In this document: piece after piece, positions 57,281-64,000 of the stretch
How positions within the stretch are numbered: the stretch's first letter is position 1
Layout: every line of letters begins with the position of its first letter
Source: Escherichia sp. ESNIH1
Lineage (GTDB): Bacteria > Pseudomonadota > Gammaproteobacteria > Enterobacterales > Enterobacteriaceae
Assembly: GCA_002918705.1 (NCBI GenBank)
Contig: PQKR01000005.1
Coordinates: 124,001 to 188,000 of the forward strand
DNA length: 64,000 nt
Direction: 5' to 3'
Notes under the pieces: model-generated
Told to the model about the DNA's origin: nothing
The model's input: only the letters and a program-made list of their open reading frames with translations
Database searches by the model: none
Program-made: the position numbers and the translations under genes

Positions 57281-58952
57281 TCAAACCCTTACCGCCTCTA
57301 CGCCCTCACCGCTGTGGCAATACTGGCGCGGCCTTGCCGGCTGGAACTTCTATTTCCTGGTGAAATTTGGTTTGCTGTGGGCAGGCTACCTCAACTTTCA
57401 TGCGCTGTTAAACCTGGTGTTTATGGCGTTCCTGCTGCTTCCGCTCCCGCGACGTAGCGTGCACCGCCTGCGCCACTGGATCGCCATTCCCATTGGCCTT
57501 GCCCTCTTCTGGCACGACACCTGGCTCCCCGGCCCGCAGAGTATGCTCAGCCAGGGATCGCAGGTGGCCGGATTTAGCGCTGACTATCTGCTGGATCTGG
57601 TGACACGTTTTATTAACTGGCAGATGATCGGGGGGATTTTTGTTCTGCTGGTGGCCTGGCTCTTCTTATCGCAGTGGATCCGCGTCACCGTCTTTGTGGT
57701 GGCGATTATGGTCTGGCTGAACGTGCTGACCCTGACCGGACCGACCTTCTCCCTGTGGCCAGCCGGTCAGCCTACCAATACCGTGACCACCACCGGCGGC
57801 AACGCGGCGGCTACCATCGCCGCGGCGGGGGACAAACCGGTCGTTGGCGATATCCCAGCGCAGACCGCCCCCCCGACCACGGCAAACCTCGACGCGTGGC
57901 TGAACAGCTTCTATACCGCGGAAGAGAAGCGCCAGACCCGCTTCCCGACGCAGCTGCCCGCCGATGCGCAGCCGTTTGAGCTGCTGGTGATTAACATCTG
58001 CTCCTTGTCGTGGGCGGATGTAGAGGCAGCGGGCCTGATGTCCCATCCGCTGTGGTCGCACTTTGATATTCAGTTTAAGCACTTCAACTCGGCGACCTCC
58101 TACAGCGGTCCGGCGGCGATTCGCCTGCTGCGCGCCAGCTGCGGCCAGCCGTCGCATAAAAACCTCTATCAGCAGGCGGGTAACCAGTGCTACCTGTTTG
58201 ATAACCTGGCCCAGCTCGGCTTCTCGCAGCAGTTTATGCTCGACCACAACGGCATTTTCGGCGGCTTCCTGAAAGAGGTACGCGATAACGGCGGCATGCA
58301 GGCGCCGCTGATGGATCAGACCGGTCTGCCCACTGCCCTGCTGGCGTTTGACGGCTCGGCAGTCTACGACGATACCGCCGTACTCAACCGCTGGATGCAG
58401 TCCCAGGACGGGAAAGAGAATCAGCGCACGGCAACCTTCTATAACCTGCTGCCGCTGCACGACGGGAACCACTTCCCTGGCGTGAGCAAAACGGCGGACT
58501 ATAAAGTGCGCGCTCAGAAGCTGTTTGACGAGCTGGATGCGTTCTTTAATACGCTGGAGAAATCTGGCCGTAAGGTGATGGTCGTGATGGTGCCGGAGCA
58601 CGGTGGCGCGCTGCAGGGCGATAAAATGCAGGTTTCTGGCCTGCGCGATATCCCTAGCCCGTCCATTACCAACGTCCCGGCAGGGATCAAGTTCTTCGGT
58701 ATGAAGGCGCCGCACCAGGGCGCACCGATTGAGATCGATCAGCCGAGCAGCTTCCTGGCGATATCGGAGCTGGTTGCCCGTTCAGTAGACGGCAAGCTGT
58801 TTACCGAAGATAGCGTCAACTGGGACAGCCTGACCAGCAATCTGCCGCAGACGGCTCCGGTGTCGGAGAACGCCAACGCCATTGTGATCCAGTACCAGAA
58901 CAAACCGTACGTGCGCCTCAACGGCGGGGACTGGGTACCGTATCCGCAGTAA
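57273..58952 (+). CDS. bcsG: BcsG, cellulose phosphoethanolamine transferase
   Basis: This 559-residue inner-membrane protein has an N-terminal membrane part of about five helices and a periplasmic alkaline-phosphatase-like domain. It transfers phosphoethanolamine from lipid to cellulose. The known active-site residues fall at the E. coli numbers: Cys243, the nucleophile Ser278, Glu442 and His443. The ATG at 57273 gives the E. coli length; the open frame upstream to 57228 overlaps bcsF. Hence the first locus should make pEtN-cellulose. Confidence 0.96.
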   Translation: MTNQTLTASTPSPLWQYWRGLAGWNFYFLVKFGLLWAGYLNFHALLNLVFMAFLLLPLPRRSVHRLRHWIAIPIGLALFWHDTWLPGPQSMLSQGSQVAGFSADYLLDLVTRFINWQMIGGIFVLLVAWLFLSQWIRVTVFVVAIMVWLNVLTLTGPTFSLWPAGQPTNTVTTTGGNAAATIAAAGDKPVVGDIPAQTAPPTTANLDAWLNSFYTAEEKRQTRFPTQLPADAQPFELLVINICSLSWADVEAAGLMSHPLWSHFDIQFKHFNSATSYSGPAAIRLLRASCGQPSHKNLYQQAGNQCYLFDNLAQLGFSQQFMLDHNGIFGGFLKEVRDNGGMQAPLMDQTGLPTALLAFDGSAVYDDTAVLNRWMQSQDGKENQRTATFYNLLPLHDGNHFPGVSKTADYKVRAQKLFDELDAFFNTLEKSGRKVMVVMVPEHGGALQGDKMQVSGLRDIPSPSITNVPAGIKFFGMKAPHQGAPIEIDQPSSFLAISELVARSVDGKLFTEDSVNWDSLTSNLPQTAPVSENANAIVIQYQNKPYVRLNGGDWVPYPQ

Positions 58953-58972
58953 TTAACGGCAGGTTATGTCGT

Positions 58973-59012
58973 TGTAGGCCGGGTAAGCGCTAGCGCGCCA
59001 CCCGGCTTTTTT
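58973..59012. terminator. REP-type terminator between the two cellulose loci
   Basis: GCCGGGT (58978-58984) and ACCCGGC (59000-59006) pair around AAGCGCTAGCGCGCC, with a T-run at 59007-59012 and TGTAG at the left. It separates converging bcsG and the second bcsZ. Confidence 0.8.
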
Positions 59013-59020
59013 ATTGCCTG

Positions 59021-60043
59021 CTACCGCTGTTCCGCCAGCCAGGAGAGCATTTTCAGGCTCGCAGAGTAGTAGTCATCCTGGGCGGTAATCTGCGGCTCGC
59101 CGTTTTTCGTGCCAAGAGTCAGATCCCGCACCGCCAGCTGTCCCTCGTTCATATTGTAGGGCGCGCCTTCGTTGGTGGTGACGTTCACCCAGGCCGGCGT
59201 CTGGCTGCGGCTATATTTCTGCCACCAGCTGCGCCACGGCGTCAGCAGCGGGCTAGTTGGATCCTGCCAGGCGATGTAGAGCGGAATACGTATCGCGTCG
59301 TAGCTCATGCGCGGCGGCCACTCTTTGGCTGGCTGCATCTTGCCATCGGCGGCCAGCGCCACCCAGTCGGTAGGCAAATTCGCCTCGCCCCAGCCCATCT
59401 TGCCCGTCAGCGTCTTCGCGTCACGAATCAGATCGCGCCACACCGTCAGGTGGCTGCGATCGGCGAAGGCCTGCCACGCCGGGAAGATGAAATAGGAGGG
59501 GTTAAGGTTCACGTAGCTGTTGAGGTTGAACCCGTTGGCACCCGGCAGCATGACCCGATAGCCCGCAAAGTTAATCACCGTGTGGCTCACCAGCGCTTTG
59601 GTGATGGCGTCAGAGGCGGCGCCGTAACGCCCGTCGTGCCAGCGCGCATCGGCCTTCAGTAGCGCCCAGGCGATCAGCGCGTCGCCGTCGGAGGCGTCAT
59701 TTTTATCGGGGATTGGATCCGGTTCGACCGGGTTGTAGCGCCAGTAGAACAGTCCGTTCTCTTTGTTTTTTAGCGTCTTCTCTGTCCAGCTCCACATTTT
59801 ATCGAAGCTGGCGCGATCGTCATTCGCCACTGCCATCAGCATGGCGAAGCCCTGCCCTTCCGTGTGGGAGACGTTTTTGTTGCCGGTATCAACGATGCGT
59901 CCGTCCGGCATCAGAAAACGGGATTTATAGGTATCCCAGGCGCTGCTCGCCTGAGCAAAAGAGGCCGACAGCAGGCCCATCAGAACAACCGTTGCGGCAA
60001 CGACGCGCTTGACCCTGGTTAAACTCATTATGGCTAGACTCAC
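59021..60043 (-). CDS. bcsZ: Second GH8 endoglucanase of the bcsCDZ-type operon
   Basis: This 340-residue secreted GH8 cellulase has a signal peptide ending AQA (about residue 32). The catalytic Glu is in [11 protein letters not shown] and the Asp in [13 protein letters not shown]. It is clearly different in sequence from the first BcsZ. The GTG at 60043 overlaps the bcsD stop (GTGA); an ATG five codons later is an alternative start. It is the last gene of the second cellulose operon in this window. Confidence 0.9.
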   Translation of the reverse strand: MSLAIMSLTRVKRVVAATVVLMGLLSASFAQASSAWDTYKSRFLMPDGRIVDTGNKNVSHTEGQGFAMLMAVANDDRASFDKMWSWTEKTLKNKENGLFYWRYNPVEPDPIPDKNDASDGDALIAWALLKADARWHDGRYGAASDAITKALVSHTVINFAGYRVMLPGANGFNLNSYVNLNPSYFIFPAWQAFADRSHLTVWRDLIRDAKTLTGKMGWGEANLPTDWVALAADGKMQPAKEWPPRMSYDAIRIPLYIAWQDPTSPLLTPWRSWWQKYSRSQTPAWVNVTTNEGAPYNMNEGQLAVRDLTLGTKNGEPQITAQDDYYSASLKMLSWLAEQR

Positions 60044-60516
60044 TGTGGATTATGGTAACGGAACTGAACGTCGCTATGGGAAAACAGACGTTCGCGCTGA
60101 ACGGTGACGTGTGCTGCGCCGCCCTGCGCCTGCAGCCAGCGGGCGTAAAGGCCTTCAAGTATCGCACAAAAGGCGTGGCACCAGCGCTGACGGTCGTCAT
60201 CGCGTCCCAGCGGTAGCCCCTCATGGCGCAGCAGCATGCCGTTTTCGTTGGCTACAATATCGATAAAGCCCCAGTTGAACTGGCGCAGCAGGGCGTTGAT
60301 ATTTGCCTCCAGCTCCCCCACCGTTTCCGAGTCGGGCAGCGGAAAACGCTCGGCCATCGCCTCCCCCATCTGGCGCAGGAAAGGCTGACTGTCCGTCTGG
60401 CCCACGTTACGCACCATATTGTCGATCATAATGGTCAGCAGATCGAACCAGCCTGCTGGCGTCTGCTGCTGCTGAAAATAGCTCATGAGCGGTGAATATT
60501 GACCATTCTGGGTCAT
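60040..60516 (-). CDS. bcsD: BcsD, cellulose crystallisation subunit
   Basis: This 158-residue protein is of the BcsD (AxCesD) family. BcsD octamers in Komagataeibacter act in the periplasm to order glucan chains into crystalline ribbons. [22 protein letters not shown] and [17 protein letters not shown]-type segments fit the family. There is no signal peptide, as in the known protein. The ATG overlaps the bcsC2 stop (TGATG) with AGGAGG before it. E. coli has no bcsD, which marks this operon as a different type. Confidence 0.92.
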   Translation of the reverse strand: MTQNGQYSPLMSYFQQQQTPAGWFDLLTIMIDNMVRNVGQTDSQPFLRQMGEAMAERFPLPDSETVGELEANINALLRQFNWGFIDIVANENGMLLRHEGLPLGRDDDRQRWCHAFCAILEGLYARWLQAQGGAAHVTVQRERLFSHSDVQFRYHNPQ

Positions 60517-63500
60517 CAGTTGCCTCCTAACATGTAGCGGAAGTAAAGCCCGGCGGTGCTTTCGTTATAGTTGCCAAACGTGTCATAGCCGACCTTGCCG
60601 CCTATCGTCATCTCTTTATTGACGTTGTAGTCCACACCCGCACGCACGGTGTAGCCGACGCCGCTTTCCGAGCGGCCTGAGTAAAACGCTTCTTTGGTGT
60701 AACCCTGCTCAGCTAGCGCCTCCAGCAGACGCTGGTAGCCAGGATCGTTAGGGAAGTAGGCGCTGCTGTCCTGGGTATAGGATTGATAGCCAACCGAGCC
60801 GCCAACATTCAGTTTCCAGTTGTCGATTTTTTGGGTCAAATCAACGGGCAAGGCTACGCTGATGTAGTTTTGCGGGCTGAAGTAGCCGCCCTGGCCGTAG
60901 GTGTAGTAGCTGAGGTTTTTCGAGAAATCCATCCAGCTGACGTTCAGGCCGGTCTGTAACGCCCGGAAGTCATCATGATATGGACGCAGGTAGACTCCGG
61001 CGCTGGCATTCATGCTGCTGTTGCTGGCGACGTTCTCCCCGATATAGCTGTAACCGCCGCCGCCGACGTAGAAGCCCGCGTCGCCGTCGTCGTAGCCCAG
61101 CTGCACGCTGCCGCCGTTTTTCGTTACCCGGCCCCAGCTTTTCCCGGAGTAGGCATCTTTCATGCCGACGTAAGCCAGCAGGCTATCGGTCATCGCCCGG
61201 CGTTCGCCTTTAAGGATCAGCGTCAGGTAGTCCGTCAGCTTCGGCGACCACTGCACGCCGCCCACTAAGGTGCTGAGATCCTGCCCAAGCGGCGTAGTGC
61301 CGATATCAATTCGGTACTGCTCGCCGCTAAGCGCCATCGCCAGCTCAACGCCGTTGGCCTTTTGCGAATCGGTTGAGACGTTACCGGGCTGATTAACATT
61401 GGCTTTGAGATTAGAGGCGTCGATAAAGTTCCTGACGTTACCGTCATCTCCCTGAGCCAGTTTCGCCAGGTTGAGAATGCCGTCGGCGCTGGTCAGGTTA
61501 AAGTCGTTAACGTTGAGCTTATCTTCGTTAAACAGCGCCTCAGCCCCTGGGTTAGCAGCAAAGTAGGCCTCCCGTTCGGTAGCGTTCATCCGTGCAATGG
61601 CGTTTTGTTCATTCGTCGCGGTAGCAACCAGGCTGCTGGCAGCATTCGATAGCGGGTTGGTGCCGTAGCGACGCCAGGCGTCCCCCGAGGCGCTGCCGGC
61701 GCTAAGGTTAATCGGCGTGGCGGTAAACTCGAAGCGCGATTCGCCAAATGGCGAGCTGGACCACGTCAGCGGCGCTTTGGCTTCGGTCAGCTTGCTGGTA
61801 CCGGATTCGCCGTCGCGACCGCGGATCTCTACGCCACCCTGCACCCACATCCCGGTCTTCTGCTGCAGATCCTGCATCATCTCGTCGACCTGACGCAGGG
61901 TACGGCTCTGCACGGTTTCCATCGGCAGATCGGTGCGCATCGTCCCCGGCAGCGTGCTGCCCGGCTCGCGCGCGGTCTGCGCCACCTGCCACGGCATGCT
62001 ATTACCCTCGCTGTAGGTTGAGCGCGACGCCATCTTGCTGTTACCCACGAACGGGTTGTCCGCCAGCAGCACGCCGCCGATGGTCGGCGTGGCGGCGGCA
62101 TTGCTGGACGTCATTCCCAGCAGCTTGCCTCGGGCGCTGCGCAGCCAGGTCATCGCCTGCTGGTGGTTACCTTTCGCCTCCTCTAGCCTGGCCAGCAGCA
62201 GCATCCGGTCCGCCGAGCTGTCGTTGCGTAGACCGCTGGCAAGCGTCTGGGCTTTCTCGACGTTGTTCTCTGCCAGCGCCACGTCAATCGCCCCGACACG
62301 AGCGGACTGATCGTCGGTATCCCGGGTCATCAGGTAGTCATAAACCACCCCGGCCTCTTTGTTCATCTTGCCGGTCTGGTAGAGGCGGGCCATAGCGAAC
62401 ATCAGATCGGTGTTCTGCGGATCGCTCTGCATCGCCCGCATCAGTTTGTCATAGGCGGCAGCGTAGTTACCCTGCTCGCGCAGCTGGTCGGCCTCGTTGA
62501 TCACGTAGCCGTTACGGATCCCGGCCAGCTGCGTGGGCGTGCTGCGCGCCTGCAGCTCGGGATTGGCAAGAAAGGCCTGCGCCTCGTTGTCTAATCCGGC
62601 TTTGTTCAGGACCGTAACCTGATCGGCATAGTCCCCGGCGTTGCCCTGCACGCCCTGGCGCAGGTTTTCCCGCACCAGCGCCACCGCGCCGTTGAGATCG
62701 CCGCTCTGGGCCAGCAGCTTCGCCAGCTTACCCGCATCCACCGGGCTTTCCGGAGGCCGGCTGGTCAAGGTTTTCAGGGTGTTGGCCGCAGCAACACTGT
62801 TACCCTGGGCAAGGTAGCGCTCGGCGGTAGCCAGCTGCAGGTTGTAGTTCACCCGCTGGGCCAGATCGCGCATCTGTCCGTTCTGGCTGGCAGGGGAAAT
62901 GCGTGACAGCAGGGTTTGCGACTGCTGCCATGCGCCGTTCTCGCTGGCAAAGAGAGCCGCCGCGTAGAGCGAGCTGGCCCCCGCGCCGTTGCGCGCCGCC
63001 GGTGCCATTACCGAGCTGGCTTCATCGCTGCGGCCGCTCTTTTGCAGCAGGCGGGCAAGGTCGAGACGCAGCCACGGATCGTCCGGCAGGCGGCTGACGC
63101 CCTGCTGAAGGATAGCGATAGCCTGCTGGGTATTGCCCGCTGTGGCGGCCTGCTGGGCCTGGCGACGGAGGGGATCCCCCGGTAGCCCGGTGACGATGCG
63201 CGGCTGGAGCTTCGCCTGTAGGCTGGCGGGCAGCGTGCGCAGCATCGCCTGGGCCTCGTCAGACTTGTTCTGCTCCCGCAGGACATAGAAGAGGTTCTCC
63301 CTGGCGGCGGCATTTTGCGGCTGGTCGTTTAACACCGCGCGCAGGGCCTGCTCTGCCTGGGGATAGTCTTTGTTATGACGCAGGACGTCGGCACGGAACA
63401 GCTTTGCTGCCGTGCCGCGCTCGCCGCTCTGCTGGGCCAGCGGGGCGGAGAGGGCCAGCGCCTGGCTAACGTTGCCCTCTTTGAGCGCCTGCTGCGCCTC

Positions 63501-64000
63501 GGCCAGCTGACCGTAAAACGCCGCATCCTCCGCCTGGGTTTTGCGCTCCGTTGAAGCCTCGCCCCCCTGGCTCGCTGCCCGGCTCAGGTACTGGGAGGCG
63601 GCTTTGTAGTCGCCGTTGCGCTGAGCGATATAGCCCAGCCCGGCCAGGGCGTCGGCATCTTCCGGGTTGGTTTGCAGCACCTGCTCAAACTGGCGCTTCG
63701 CCGAGCCGGTATCACCGCTGTTAAGGGCAGTGAACCCCTCGCCCTTCGCCGCGCCGCCGACGTTTTTCCGGTAGTAGGCCTGCACGTCGCCGTCCTGAGG
63801 GTGGCGCTGAAGGAAGTTATCGTAGAAACGCTCGTCTCCTGCCTGCGGCCCCAGCCACAGCAGGGCCTGGCGCAGACCGTCATCGGCCTCACGGCTGCCG
63901 CTGGCCATCGGCTCCAGCAGGGCGATCCCGTCGCGTCGCGTCTCTTCCCGCCACGTCAGCATTTTACCCAGCGCCACCCGCGCCGCGTTGTCCTGCGGAT
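60516..64000 (-). CDS. bcsC: Second BcsC, TPR-porin (5' end beyond window)
   Basis: At least 1160 residues are visible: TPR repeats over the N-terminal two-thirds, then the BcsC-type outer-membrane barrel, ending FRYMLGGN. The frame stays open to base 64000 (codons before the GTG at 63977 read PQDNAARVALGKML, a standard BcsC TPR), so the true start is outside. It is a distant paralog of the bcsC at 44766, with a different C-terminus. Its operon partners bcsA2 and bcsB2 are expected further right but are not visible. Confidence 0.93.
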   Translation of the reverse strand, partial: PQDNAARVALGKMLTWREETRRDGIALLEPMASGSREADDGLRQALLWLGPQAGDERFYDNFLQRHPQDGDVQAYYRKNVGGAAKGEGFTALNSGDTGSAKRQFEQVLQTNPEDADALAGLGYIAQRNGDYKAASQYLSRAASQGGEASTERKTQAEDAAFYGQLAEAQQALKEGNVSQALALSAPLAQQSGERGTAAKLFRADVLRHNKDYPQAEQALRAVLNDQPQNAAARENLFYVLREQNKSDEAQAMLRTLPASLQAKLQPRIVTGLPGDPLRRQAQQAATAGNTQQAIAILQQGVSRLPDDPWLRLDLARLLQKSGRSDEASSVMAPAARNGAGASSLYAAALFASENGAWQQSQTLLSRISPASQNGQMRDLAQRVNYNLQLATAERYLAQGNSVAAANTLKTLTSRPPESPVDAGKLAKLLAQSGDLNGAVALVRENLRQGVQGNAGDYADQVTVLNKAGLDNEAQAFLANPELQARSTPTQLAGIRNGYVINEADQLREQGNYAAAYDKLMRAMQSDPQNTDLMFAMARLYQTGKMNKEAGVVYDYLMTRDTDDQSARVGAIDVALAENNVEKAQTLASGLRNDSSADRMLLLARLEEAKGNHQQAMTWLRSARGKLLGMTSSNAAATPTIGGVLLADNPFVGNSKMASRSTYSEGNSMPWQVAQTAREPGSTLPGTMRTDLPMETVQSRTLRQVDEMMQDLQQKTGMWVQGGVEIRGRDGESGTSKLTEAKAPLTWSSSPFGESRFEFTATPINLSAGSASGDAWRRYGTNPLSNAASSLVATATNEQNAIARMNATEREAYFAANPGAEALFNEDKLNVNDFNLTSADGILNLAKLAQGDDGNVRNFIDASNLKANVNQPGNVSTDSQKANGVELAMALSGEQYRIDIGTTPLGQDLSTLVGGVQWSPKLTDYLTLILKGERRAMTDSLLAYVGMKDAYSGKSWGRVTKNGGSVQLGYDDGDAGFYVGGGGYSYIGENVASNSSMNASAGVYLRPYHDDFRALQTGLNVSWMDFSKNLSYYTYGQGGYFSPQNYISVALPVDLTQKIDNWKLNVGGSVGYQSYTQDSSAYFPNDPGYQRLLEALAEQGYTKEAFYSGRSESGVGYTVRAGVDYNVNKEMTIGGKVGYDTFGNYNESTAGLYFRYMLGGN

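Noticed and set aside
59021-64000. Second bcsZ and bcsC as a recent duplication of the first locus
   Set aside because: The copies differ strongly in sequence and the operon includes bcsD, so it is a separate cellulose type, not a recent duplicate.

Overview
The window is chromosomal DNA of a motile member of the Enterobacteriaceae, most like Enterobacter, Kosakonia, Lelliottia or a close relative. The GC content is fairly high. The gene order follows the E. coli yhhQ to bcs/dpp region (about 77-79 min) with several replacements. No rRNA, tRNA, insertion sequence, phage or CRISPR array was seen. Most convergent junctions carry a REP-type palindrome or an intrinsic terminator. Comparisons with E. 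coli are from memory, not from an alignment.

Region 1 (1-3.7 kb): yhhQ (cut by the left edge), dcrB, yhhS and yhhT. YhhS appears to have lost about 17 codons inside its last membrane helices. Region 2 (3.7-9.1 kb) is accessory: phenolic acid decarboxylase padC, a divergent LysR regulator, an SDR oxidoreductase, an exported alpha/beta hydrolase, and a Tat-exported PhoX-family protein with a possible Pho box. Region 3 (9.1-13.8 kb): ddc and dat, which make 1,3-diaminopropane from aspartate semialdehyde, divergent from a second LysC-type aspartokinase. This aspartokinase has changed lysine-site residues and no lysine riboswitch, so it looks like a lysine-insensitive feeder of the diamine branch.

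Region 4 (13.8-27.9 kb) is core: yhiN, pitA, uspB, uspA, then an Rrf2 regulator with a divergent NDH-2-like flavoprotein where E. coli has dtpB, then rsmJ-prlC (with a sigma-32-type promoter), rlmJ, gor, a CopD-like membrane protein and treF. Region 5 (27.9-35.3 kb): a large membrane protein resembling the STY4199 family, a periplasmic BOF protein, an SDR, yhjC, yhjD, yhjE, and an AT-rich orphan that looks like a small outer-membrane barrel.

Region 6 (35.4-44.7 kb): yhjG, pdeH (with a near-consensus sigma-28 promoter), kdgK, yhjJ, dctA and pdeK. Region 7 (44.7-59 kb) is a complete E. coli-type cellulose locus, bcsRQABZC divergent from bcsEFG, with an intact bcsQ and all checked BcsG catalytic residues. 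Region 8 (59-64 kb) is the distal end of a second cellulose operon of a different type (bcsC2-bcsD-bcsZ2), convergent with bcsG and running off the right edge. Two c-di-GMP phosphodiesterases, a c-di-GMP-binding BcsE and two cellulose machines therefore lie within about 27 kb, which makes biofilm matrix control the main theme of the right half.
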